64,000 nt of DNA from Eutreptiella sp. 'Long Island Sound 2002' (taxonomy: Eukaryota > Euglenozoa > Euglenophyceae > Eutreptiales > Eutreptiaceae): assembly GCA_964036045.1 (NCBI GenBank), contig OZ038383.1:62935725-62999724 (forward strand), in the 5' to 3' direction. Of the stretch, positions 42,896 to 52,532 are shown piece by piece. Each line of letters opens with the position of its first letter. The first letter of the stretch is position 1. A program made the position numbers and the translations under genes. Under the pieces are notes generated by a model. That model was not told where the DNA came from. It saw nothing but the letters and a program-made list of their open reading frames with translations, and did not search any database.

Positions 42896-43960
42896 CTGGG
42901 ACTTTGAGTCTGATCCAGTCATCTCAAACCCGAATTATTCGGATTACGGTATGAGGTGGGAGGATGACGAGAAAAAATTCGGTCCAAGGGAAAGATTGTG
43001 TGCCCTACAGCTCTTTTTGACGACGTGGTGGTGGCAATACATTCTTATGGCCACCCTCCGGTGGAGAAGACTGTGGAGTTGCCTGATAGAAAATTTTGGT
43101 GCCTTGCTTACGACTTGCCAAGTGGTAGGCCTAATCTGTCACCCGATATTGCTAAAATTGTTGGGCGATGTCATGAGTGTCAGCCCACGAAGGCAAGGCG
43201 CGGCAAGCAACCCGACACATGTGAGTTTGCTCCTGTTCCGCAGTATCCTTTCACATCCCTTGCAATTGACTATTGTAAATTGCCCGAGTGTTTGCAGGAG
43301 TCCACTGGAAAAAAGGTGGACTATCTCATGGTCATCGTCTGCCGTCAAACCGGGTATGCATTGGCAATCCCTTGTCAAGAAAAGGGATTGGACAGTAAGA
43401 ATGCTGCTTCTCTGTTTTTGGATCCTTGCGTCCATATGCTTGGGTTGCCAAAAGAGTTCATTTGTGACAATGCGTTCATTATCAACTCTGAATTTTTGAA
43501 GCATTTGTTTGCCATGAGTGGAGTTGAACAACACAGCTCGGTGCCTACCGACCACAAAGCAACAGACGTGCTGAACGAGCTGTCCAAAGTATTGTAAACT
43601 CACTTAGGCAGTACCTTGAGCAGCGTGGGGGTTGCAGCAAGCACTCTTGGTTGGAAAGCTTGCCATTGGCCCTTTGGGCTTTGAACGATTTGCCGCGGGC
43701 AGTCAGTGGGTATTCCCCACATCGACTTTTTTTTGGGAAGGATCCTGTCGGTTTGGGGGGATGGTTTGCCCGTATCCCTACAGGATGGGGCTGAGGATGC
43801 AGGACAGTTTTTTGGTCGTATGTTGGACGAACGTGCTGAAGTCCGAAAGCGCCTTGAAGACGTCCATGCCAAGGAGGTTGCCAAAATTTTGGCCAAACAT
43901 AGGGAGCAATCGTTCAAGCCGAGGGACCGAGTATGGGTACGTAATCGTATTGTAGAACCT
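42896..43960 (+). pseudogene. Element C integrase, zinc-binding and core domains
   Basis: HSYGH and CHEC form an intact HHCC zinc site. The core carries D in LAIDYCKLPE, D in FICDNAFI and, after a frameshift near 43552, E in NRRAERAVQ, so the three catalytic acids exist but in two frames. WALNDLPRAVSGYSPHRLFF is the conserved end of the core. A second frameshift near 43700 leads to the C-terminal region. Confidence 0.87.
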
Positions 43961-44353
43961 CCTGTGCATGGCAAGCTCAAAAGAGTTTGGCAAGGCCCTT
44001 GTGGAGTGTTGAGACGCATCTCAACGGGCACCTACCGTGTAAATATCCGAGGTACGGTAGGGATCTTCACTTCTCGGCAATTGGAGCCCTATGTTGCTTA
44101 CAAGGACGACAAGAAAGTGCCTTTGTACTATTATACGGATAGGGAAGGGTTGAGTGAGACCTACGACTACGTGGTCGAGTGTGTTTTGGAGGATCGTGTC
44201 GTTAGGGGGAAGCGACAGTGGCGAGTCAAATTTCGGGGGTTCTCCGAACCTGAGTGGCATTATGCAGGTTCTTTCTGGCATAATATCAACGACACCTGGG
44301 GTCGGTGGAACCGTCGGAAGGGGATTGATGTGTCTTTGTCAGATTTGCGTTGA
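43961..44353 (+). pseudogene. Element C integrase C-terminus and chromodomain
   Basis: The frame from 43706 reaches TGA 44351-44353 without interruption. An SH3-like segment (RDRVWVRNRIV; WQGPCGVLRRISTGTYRVNI) is followed by a chromodomain at about 44150-44310: YDYVVECVLEDRVVRGKRQW, RVKFRGFSEPEWHYAG and FWHNINDTW. The RG(K)KR(H/Q) turn and the order are the same as in element B, so the two elements are related at family level. Confidence 0.85.
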
Positions 44354-45782
44354 ATTATTGTTGATTTTCAATTTTCTTTAACAACTATTGGCAGGTTGGC
44401 CCTCCAGCAATTTTTTTTCATCGAATGTTCCCCGTTGGAGTGGAATGCCATCTCTTCACAGTTTATTCAGGCAATTTTGCATTGATGCTTTGAACCCTTT
44501 ACCATATGATCTCTCTGCCCTTATCCGTTGCCATTGATTGATGGTGGTTGTCTCTATTACCCACATGTCTTTTCCAGTTGTTTGACCTACTCCTCCCATC
44601 TGAATTGTGATGTCCCCCTCAGCCCTCCTTTGCATCTCCCCCCTAATTTTGGGTTACCGGATGCAACCATGCCATTGTTTTTTATATTGTTGTGGGTGGT
44701 TCAGTGCCTATTCCATGGTGTGCCCAGCACTTTGGGCACTTGGGATAGATTTGAGCTTGACGCGTTCATTGCTTATGTTGGTTGAGCTCCCGCCCCTAAT
44801 TTGAGGTTGCCAGACGCAATGGCGGCCGCCAATTGTGCTTGCGGGGCGCCTCTTCCTTGGAAAGTGGGTGGTTCTCATTTTAGAACACCACATTCTATTT
44901 TTAGTATTTTTGTGCAATTTTTAGTAACAAATTTTCTATTTTTAGAACTCCTCCCCAACGGCCCCGTTTCGCGTTTCCTCAGCGTCCGCGACCATATTCT
45001 TGCACGGCTGATCACATTGGTGAGGTCCGTTTCCCTTCAGGGTTGCTCCAGTTGGAGATCCAATTTTTCCGCTTCGCTATTTTTAGTAACAAATGTTACT
45101 ATTTTCAGTAAAAATGTGATTTTTGATTCGTCCAAGTTGGTGGCACCTGGGGAACATTCCGAACGGATGCTCGACCATTTTCCGGCATGCTCGACGCAAC
45201 TGTGGGATCTGTTTGCATTACATTTGCACCAGCGGCCCCCGGCAGACCCTCCTAAAAAACCTTTTTAGGGTAGGGTTAGCTAGGGTCAAAAACCGTGTTT
45301 TTGCCATATTTTTGACATATCGTTGAGGTGAAATATTTTGTGAGTAGCTACCCCCATCGAAAACTCATTCCAGATGCAACCATGCCATCTGTTTGCTTCC
45401 TGCTTCCACCTGGGCTCCAAATGCTATAATATTTGGTGAAAAAAAATTGATTCAGAGAATTTTTTTTTCTGAAATTCCCCTTCGCGCCATGGGGTGGCAT
45501 TGTTTCGCTGCGGCTTGGCTTCTTGCCGGGACTTTGCAGCTAGGGAGGGGGGTGTCAATGGCACGTTTGGGGCCTTTCCATAGGTATTTCATCGCCTAAA
45601 CACCAGCATTTGAGTTATGCAGGGTGTGCAAGGCTAGGGAGGGGGGTGTTTATGCAATGCCCACACCCGTGTGGGCTTTGCTCCAGCCCACCAGCCCTAT
45701 GATTATTGTTTGTGCTCGGTTCCATGGCTCTGACCCTCGTTTCCTGCCTTTGATGTGTCAGAGCATCAGGGATGTCCGGGTC
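44354..45782. other. 3' region of element C, no gene; three PPT-like motifs
   Basis: No domain-bearing open frame in 1.4 kb. GGGAGGGGGGTGT occurs at about 45543-45555, again at about 45637-45649, and at the true 3' LTR border (45784-45796). Each is a polypurine run followed by TGT, as if LTR starts had been copied. The words GTTACTATTTTCAG and TTTAGTAACAAAT repeat near 44920 and 45085. Confidence 0.6.
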
Positions 45783-45793
45783 AGGGAGGGGGG
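45783..45793 (+). promoter_or_regulatory. Polypurine tract of element C
   Basis: AGGGAGGGGGG immediately before the TGTAA start of the 3' LTR; the expected site of plus-strand priming. Confidence 0.85.
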
Positions 45794-47983
45794 TGTAAGA
45801 GTTAGGGCATAGCCATGTGAAGAATCCATGTTTGTCGCCCATTTCTCCTTTGCACACTCATGCTGCTTCTTGTGTGCCATTTCAGGTGTAAATTTCTATG
45901 CGAGCTCTGTATTTGATTCCAATCCCAGATTTCGATCCCAGAATTAATTCCGATTGCAGATTTTAGTTCTGTCTTTGCATTTTTGATGTTGCATTGATTT
46001 TTTTCAATTCTGCGGTAGGCCAGCATTTGTTCTATCTTTATTTGGATTTCCGATTGGTCGATTGGCTGCTGCTGTGTGTGCGCGCGCGCCGTCGTTGGTC
46101 GCGCCGTAATGCAGGCCAGCCAATCGAATATCCTTCCAGTTTAGTGGTAATAGTGTTAGGTCTATCATGTAAAAAATTGGAATCACTTATCCAACCGGAG
46201 GAAGACTATGCGACAGCCATAGTACGTATGTTGATTGCTTCTGTGGTCACGTTCTGAGGGAGTACCTTTGGAAACCAAGGCCGTCCTTATCTCTGCTATG
46301 GTGGTACTAGAAGTCACGGCAAAACCTTCCACGTCATACGGGGTGTCTTCCGAAGGGGACGAGAGGTGAGACCAAGGGAAGCATAGGTAGGCGCACTGCT
46401 CGTCGCGGGATACATTAGTTGTTGCCTTGCAGTTGCATTCCATTGGAGGGCCACACCATATTTGGTTTTGAGGTCTCATGCATTCATTCTAAGAGTTGAC
46501 ATTGCATTTGTCATTCATGCATGGTTCATTTGTGTCTTCATGGTGTGACTCAAACTTGGTGGTGCCCACGATTCAATGGTCAAGGTGAACATATAGTGTC
46601 TCCTGTCCCCAAGGTGGATTTCGTGCTGTCCCTCACTCTCCTGCTCTCTCCCAATACATCATACTCCTCAAGAGGTAAATTGAGCATTTAATGCCATGTG
46701 ACCGTTGTGTTTGTTCATTTGAGACTCTTGGGTCCTTTCACGTTTCTCAAGTGCCCGTGGCTTGGAAGTCATCCATTTAAGACATGCCGTGGCTTTGCCG
46801 TCTTATGATTAGACTCACGGATAGGCATTGGTGGTGCTTTCGCCACTTGCTCTCCAAGTGCATGCATGCTCTCTTGGGTCAAGGCTAGGCGAAACTCTCT
46901 CCCCATGCATGCCCTCTCTCATGGTGGATAGGTCAATCTCTCTCAAGGGATTTGGTTGGGGAATATTCTTTCTCGGGCATGGTTAGGTGATGCATGTACT
47001 CTCTCCGGCTCTCCGGGATGAGACGGACTCTCCATGTACGTGCTCTCTTTGGGTGGGATCATCTCTCCATGCACGTGCTCTCTTTGGGTGGAGGTTAGGT
47101 CCCATGAGTAGCCGGGGGGGCCATTGGCCTATTGTGTGCTTCTTTGCCAAGAGGTGGATCTCAATGTCAATGGTGTATTGCTCATTTGCCATTTTGGTTT
47201 AGATTAGTTGTTGATCCTAAGAGCTAACTGGGTCATGGTTTGGTGCCTTTGTTGGTGCGTTTACATGCCAACGTGACCATGTATGTGCATGTGCACTTCC
47301 TTTGCTCATGTTGGTGTATTCAAGACGTCCGGAGACTCAAGTGTGACTCATTTGCTCTTTGGGGATGGCCAAAAGGTGGTGTCGTTCATTCATTCCCACT
47401 TCTCCACCCCCGGTGGGACAATTCATGTGGACAGGTAGAAGTAGTGTGAATTTTGGTTTACACACTTGCATGCATGACGCAAGTCCATAAGATAATGCCC
47501 GTGCCCATGAACTCTTTGTCCTTGCATTGCATGTGGACCGACCGGAAGATTAGGTTGAGTCTTACTCACGCTTGTGAATTCTTTTCTTCTTCTAAAGGGT
47601 GGACCTATCTTGTGCCCGTTTGGACTCCCTTTGGACCCGTGCTCGTCCCGTGTGGACTATTGGACCATTTGTACCCGTCCTGGACCCGTGTTCCACTCTT
47701 GTTCGACCGTGGCTCATTTGTGGATCATTTGTGGGTTTTTGCGGACCATTGGTGAACGTTTGGTTGGATCATTGTTGGACCGTATTGGATTCTTGGGTCA
47801 TTTTGTCATTGGGCTTTCAATTGGAATTGTTTGTGTTATTGCCGTGCTCTGAGGGACTTGAGTGGGTTGTGAGCTTGGAAATCTCTGCTTGTTTTATTGG
47901 TTGGAAATTCCGTTGGTTGGAAATTGGGAAAAATGGAAGATGCACTCAGTTCAAGTCACCTTGAGGGCGAATGGTTGGTAGCA
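45794..47983 (+). repeat. 3' LTR of element C
   Basis: Second LTR copy, same length as the first, about 8% different in the stretch aligned by hand. Ends TTGGTAGCA followed by GGGTCAC. Confidence 0.9.
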
Positions 47984-47997
47984 GGGTCACACTGCAG

Positions 47998-48043
47998 GGT
48001 GTTTATGCAATGCCCACACCCGTGTGGATTTTGCATAAACACC
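47998..48043. repeat. 46-nt hairpin just outside element C
   Basis: GGTGTTTATGCAA and TTGCATAAACACC are perfect 13-bp arms; inside them CCACAC and GTGTGG pair around CC, with one 3x3 mismatch between the stems. The left 28 bases (48000-48027) are identical to 45647-45674 inside element C, next to one of its PPT-like motifs. Confidence 0.85.
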
Positions 48044-48970
48044 AGGTCATGAAGGACACTGGGCCAGCTCTATGCGCTGATATTCCATTGGAATCTTGCA
48101 ATCGAGACTGTGTTTTGTGCTCTTTCCCAATCGTCGACCCGGATAAAAAGGGCATTGACAAGGAATTGGGACGTCACAGTGCTCTTTCAAAGCGTGACAG
48201 CCGCAATTGCAACTTTTGCAATGCAAAAATAAATGGACTCACCGGGCAAAACGTCATTGATCAAGTAATTAGCGATGAGCATGATGACCGTTTGTTGCAA
48301 AATGCTTTTGCTACTCTTTTCCATTTTGCTTGAGGATATGAAATTTTTCAATAGCAACGAGAGCAGAGGGCTGAGCGAAGGGAGAACGAGAAATGAGAGG
48401 GTGGGAAGCGACTCCGTTCCTAGGTGGTAAGACAGACAAAGGACGATAGGGCCACCTGCAAGAACCTTTTTTAGGAATGCCCCCATGCCCCCATGCTGTT
48501 TTACTGTCAGAGAGTGTGCAAAGGCCTGCTGCAAAATCCACAGCTCAGCAAGAGAGGCCCGGATTTGTGCACGTTTTTTTGAAACAGTGGTTCGCAACAG
48601 GGTTTTCTATGCATGCTAGTGATTCCATGCTCCTATATGTAAGAGGTGCAAAGGTGCAGAGAGTAATACTTACAGGTATGAGACCTGAGTGGAAGGAAGA
48701 GCGAGAGTCCTACTGGGCGGTGCCACCGGCTGCTAGTGATGTCGACCTCATCAGCTGGTGGAAATATATGAAAATGCCGCGCCCCCGGCTGGCTACCGTG
48801 GCCACTCCACTTTGTCCGTGCCTCATGCTGCACCGAATGTTGAGCGTTCCATTCGCTACCACAAGCTGGCACGCAGCTACAAGCAACACAAACTAAATGA
48901 ATCGCTATTTGGGGCGGCTTAGTCTCATGATGAATGGCATTGTTCCGTTCATTTTGGCATGATCCCACAG
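48044..48970 (+). pseudogene. Possible hAT-like transposase fragments, plus strand
   Basis: The frame ending at 48333 has Cys pairs (CNRDCVLC and NCNFCNAKING) that could be a degraded BED-type finger. The frame 48477-48896 contains DVDLISWWKYMKMPRPRLAT, which resembles the WWK-x(n)-P-x-L-A segment of hAT C-termini. The rest is not convincing. I give this as a weak suggestion; it is independent of the minus-strand hAT relic at 52.5-55 kb. Confidence 0.3.
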
Positions 48971-50100
48971 ATTACGGGATTTGCGGATGTGTAGGTGTGT
49001 CATGCCTTTGCTCAATGGCGCCCAGATCGCCCACCAAAATGCCAAGAATGGTTGTTCGTCAAGCTGGAAAGGATGGTGAAACCTCCACAAAACTGGGACA
49101 GCAATATAAGACTTGGACAGAGCCTCAATTTTCTTGGTGCCCGTGGACCTGTTTTACTGCGCAGCCCTAATGGAGATCTCAAAAGGCATACATTACTGCC
49201 ACTCCTACTGCCAATGCCATTGGTACTGCAATTGTGAATGGGTGCCCTGCGCCGATCATCTGGCTGGGCTGAGTTTTTTTATTTTAGGATTCTACTGCCA
49301 CTGGAACTGCGTATCTGAATGTGCTCTCTACTCTCAAGCCTTGTGGCTGAATCTCCCCGTAGCGGCCACAGAGCATAGCACCACACACCTGCACTGAGTG
49401 CACAACCACTGCCACTGCATTTCTTCATCGGTGCCCTGTTCCGATCGTTTGGCAGTGCTGAATTCAATCTATCAATCCCCCTTTTTTTGCTTTCCCCGAT
49501 AACTTCCAAAGATTCAGAACCCATTTTGCGGTGACCAGCTTGTACCACGTCCGCCGTGGCAACCCACTGGTGGACATTGCCGCTCATTTGAAGGGATTCA
49601 TTTGAGCACTTGACCTTCATCACCACAACCAACGGGTGCTCCGCAAAACTCCATCACTGTAGAGTCTAACTCTGTAGTTGCTGCAAGGAGGGAGCCGGTG
49701 GTAGCCAGCTGTAGACCCAGACATGTAATTCATTTGCTTGTTGAAGTCCATATTGTGTCGATGGAATCGAGGAGGACGATCAGGTAGGGTTTCAACCAAA
49801 GAAAGATGAGGAGGAGCAGGGTGAGGACAAGGACGAGGAAGAGGAGGACAAAGAGGAGGAGGGAAAGGATGTCCAGTGTTCATTAGGGCAGGCCAGCGAT
49901 GGGCCCCACAGCCGTGCGAAGGACAGTTCCGAGTGGTGACCATACTTGAAAGACTTTAAAGACCTATCCAACAATGATGCAGCTGGATTTTGTTCCACGG
50001 TGTCTTCCGGTGCTTGTGCATTGTGCTTGCTTTTATTTCTCTCAACCCAACGAATAGGAATCAAGACTAAAGTAGCAGGACAAAAACCCCGCATTGGTTA
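48971..50100. other. No gene recognised; purine-rich GA/GGA stretch
   Basis: Only short frames without domains. 49800-49880 is a purine-rich simple sequence (GAGGA and GGACAA words). Confidence 0.5.
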
Positions 50101-50380
50101 AAAGCAAACTATCAAGAACCCACAGCAAGCCACCAACAATCAACAACATCCCACCAAAAATCAAAAACAACCCAACAACAATCTACCAGATAGCAGCAAG
50201 AACCATCAACCCACCAACGCAATTCACCACTAGATGGGCAACAGCCAAAAGCAACACATCAAGAATCAACAACAAGCCACTGGGCATAAAAAACTAGCAA
50301 CAGTAATCAATAGCGACCCGGCAGCCATTAAAAGCAAGCCATCGAGAAGCAAGTGCAACCTATCAAGAATCAACACTAAG
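50101..50380 (+). repeat. Degenerate CA/A-rich tandem repeat
   Basis: Words such as AAGCCA, ATCAA and CCAACAA recur with loose spacing throughout (for example TATCAAGAA, CATCAAGAATCAACAA, TATCAAGAATCAACA). The unit length is unclear. Confidence 0.55.
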
Positions 50381-50394
50381 CCTTAATTCCACCT

Positions 50395-50690
50395 TTATTC
50401 CCATAAGCCCCTACAATTCGCCATAAATGTCCATGATTCTCCCCAAAATGCTGCGTAATTTCCCAATATTTTTTCATAATCCCCCGCAATTCACCGCTAA
50501 TTTGCCATATTTTGCCATAATTTCCTACCAGTTGCCTGGATTCCCGCAGAATTCCACAAAAGCCCGCCATAATTCTAGCATAATTTCTTGTACTTTGCTA
50601 TAATCATCCATTATTCCTCACATTTATCCATAATTCGGCATGATTCTTCATAGTTGTCAATAACTGTGAAATTAACTCTTATAGTTCCTG
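50395..50690. repeat. Degenerate minisatellite around CCATAATTCC
   Basis: Short units of about 11-13 bp varying around CCATAATTC recur throughout. The reverse complement occurs at 31690-31830, on the other side of element C. Confidence 0.65.
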
Positions 50691-50814
50691 TCGTTTGGTA
50701 GGGAGCTGTGCGCTAGCGCCGGCGGGCAGACATCGTTGATATATATGGTGGCGTCAAAGGTGCGTAGATTTTTCTGTTCATTCTCTTTGCCCATGTTGTC
50801 AACTTTATACCCCA

Positions 50815-50945
50815 GCACTATCCTTGAATCCGACCCTGACTCCAACACCCACTGCAGCCCTAAGGCTACTCCAACCCTACCCCCAAGGCTTACCTTTGAC
50901 CCTAACTTTATTGTTAGCCCTAACCCTAACCCTATCGTGTAGCCT
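50815..50945. repeat. Telomere-like CCCTAA-rich degenerate repeat
   Basis: CCCTAACCCTAACCCTA at about 50920-50936 is a run of nearly three perfect CCCTAA units, preceded by degenerate units (GACCCTAAC, AACCCTACC). This is interstitial telomere-like sequence. A smaller patch (CCCTAACCCTAG, CCCTAGCCCTAG) lies at 56275-56305. Confidence 0.7.
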
Positions 50946-50996
50946 AGCCCTGATCAAGACTGAAAATTGGGACCGAGCACCCGGGGGAGGGAACAT

Positions 50997-52212
50997 CACC
51001 TATGAATGGTGAGTGACACCAATGAATCACACATTGAAGCCCGTTGACAGAGTGGAATCAGCTTGCAAGTGATCCCCTTCACCATCAGGCCCAGTTTGAA
51101 GGCTTTTGTTCGACTTTTGCGGGGCCAAAATGTCCCCAAATTGCCTCAATATGGGCTCATGTTACCCGTTGGTGCACCCCAAACAGTCTACCATGAGCTT
51201 TGGAAAAATGCGTTTTTGATCCATTTTTGACCCTTTTCTGGTCCCAATCTAGCCCATTTTCCACGCATTTTGGGATTTTCAAAGGACTAAAACGGGCCAC
51301 CAGAACTGCAAAACAGTTCAAAACACTTGTTTTAGTCTCACACCTGGTCTGGGATGATTTTTGAGAAAGTCACCTCTTTGCCCATATTGGACCCTAATGA
51401 CCCATTTGGGCACCCACCTGTTTCGGTTTGAGCTTGCAGCTTCCCCCAGCCTACTGGGCCCACGTACGGGGGTATAGGCGTCTGTTTGGGAAATTCTGAT
51501 GGTTGGAAACTACAAAAAGTGTGTGATTGCGGGTGGATTAGGTGCTTTTGGAATTGCGTTTCGAGCCATGTAGCAAAAAATATGGCGTGTTCGTGGGCTG
51601 TGGCTGTTGCCACCTATGAATGGTGACGGACTCCAATGAGTCACACATTGAAGCCCGCTGACAGAGTGCAATCAGCTTGCAAGTGATCTCCTCTACCACA
51701 AAAACGTACTTGCAAGGCTTTTCTGCACTTCTGAGGGGCCAAAATGCCCAAAACAGGCTCAAAATGGGCTCATCTCACCCGTTTGTGCACCCCAACTCGT
51801 CTAGGATGATTTTTGGAAACATGTTTTTTGGACCCATTTTTGACTCATTTTTGGTTCCAAAACAGCCCATTCTCAACATTTTGGCATTTTGACATGACCA
51901 AAAGGGCCGGCACAAGCTCAAAACAGTCCAAAGACACTTGCCTTTGCATCACACATCGTCTAGGATGACATTTGAGGAAATTCCTCTTTTTGCTCCTATT
52001 GGACCCTCTTGACCCATTTGGGCACCAACTTGTTTGGGTTTGGGCTTTCTAGTGGGCCTAGGGACGGGGGTCTAGGTGTCCCTTTGGGCAATTGGGAGGA
52101 GTGAGAACCACAAAACGTCGGGGATTGCCGGTGCATTAGGTGCCCTTTGATCTGTTTTTTCAGCCATGTAGCCAAAAAAATGGCCTGTGCTTGGTTTATG
52201 GCTGTCGCCAAC
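50997..52212. repeat. 614-bp tandem duplication, two diverged copies
   Basis: CACCTATGAATGGTGA begins both copies (50997 and 51611), followed by parallel sequence: ACACATTGAAGCCCG, GACAGAGTG, AATCAGCTTGCAAGTGAT, and later GGACCCT and GACCCATTTGGGCACC. Copy 2 ends near 52212. The copies differ by many substitutions and small indels. No gene. Confidence 0.85.
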
Positions 52213-52532
52213 CAACCTACACAAAGGTTTGTAAGCGGTTGTGGTGATTAACCAATGAATTGATGAATCGGCGATCCTCCCTGATGATTTTGAAAAGGTT
52301 GCATGGAATAGGTCATTTTTTTTAAAACGTTCGCTATCGCACCGATTATTTAATGAGAAGTGCCGCTCCAAAGCGTGCCGCAAACACCGCGCAACACAAC
52401 GCAAAAATTACGTAACAAAAAATCACTGCCAGCAGAAATTGAGCGCATGTTCCATGCTTTGATGCCACCATGCATTTCCGCTGAGCTAGCTCCAACCTTG
52501 ACGACTGCTGCAGGCAGGTTGTCACATTGCAG

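Larger units (their letters stand above)
32594..47983 (+). mobile_element. Ty3-type chromodomain retrotransposon C, both LTRs, decayed
   Basis: The 15,390-bp element has two 2,190-bp direct LTRs exactly 13,200 bp apart, each beginning TGTAA and ending GTAGCA. Between them, in order: gag with two CCHC knuckles, protease, linker with PDEFMG, methyltransferase-like domain, reverse transcriptase, RNase H, integrase, chromodomain, a 1.4-kb 3' region and a polypurine tract. Hand alignment of about 430 LTR positions gave 33 differences (about 8%), so insertion is old. In-frame stops (TGA 35887, 36679, 37483, 37657, 37813, 38182; TAG 38113, 38134, 39650) and at least five frameshifts make it inactive. 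No clear target-site duplication was found. Confidence 0.92.

Noticed and set aside
48044-48333. Zinc-finger host gene from the Cys pairs
   Set aside because: Spacing fits no standard finger and the frame is short; kept only as a weak hAT-related suggestion.
49790-49880. Acidic Glu/Asp-rich protein segment
   Set aside because: Purine-rich simple sequence without surrounding coding signal.
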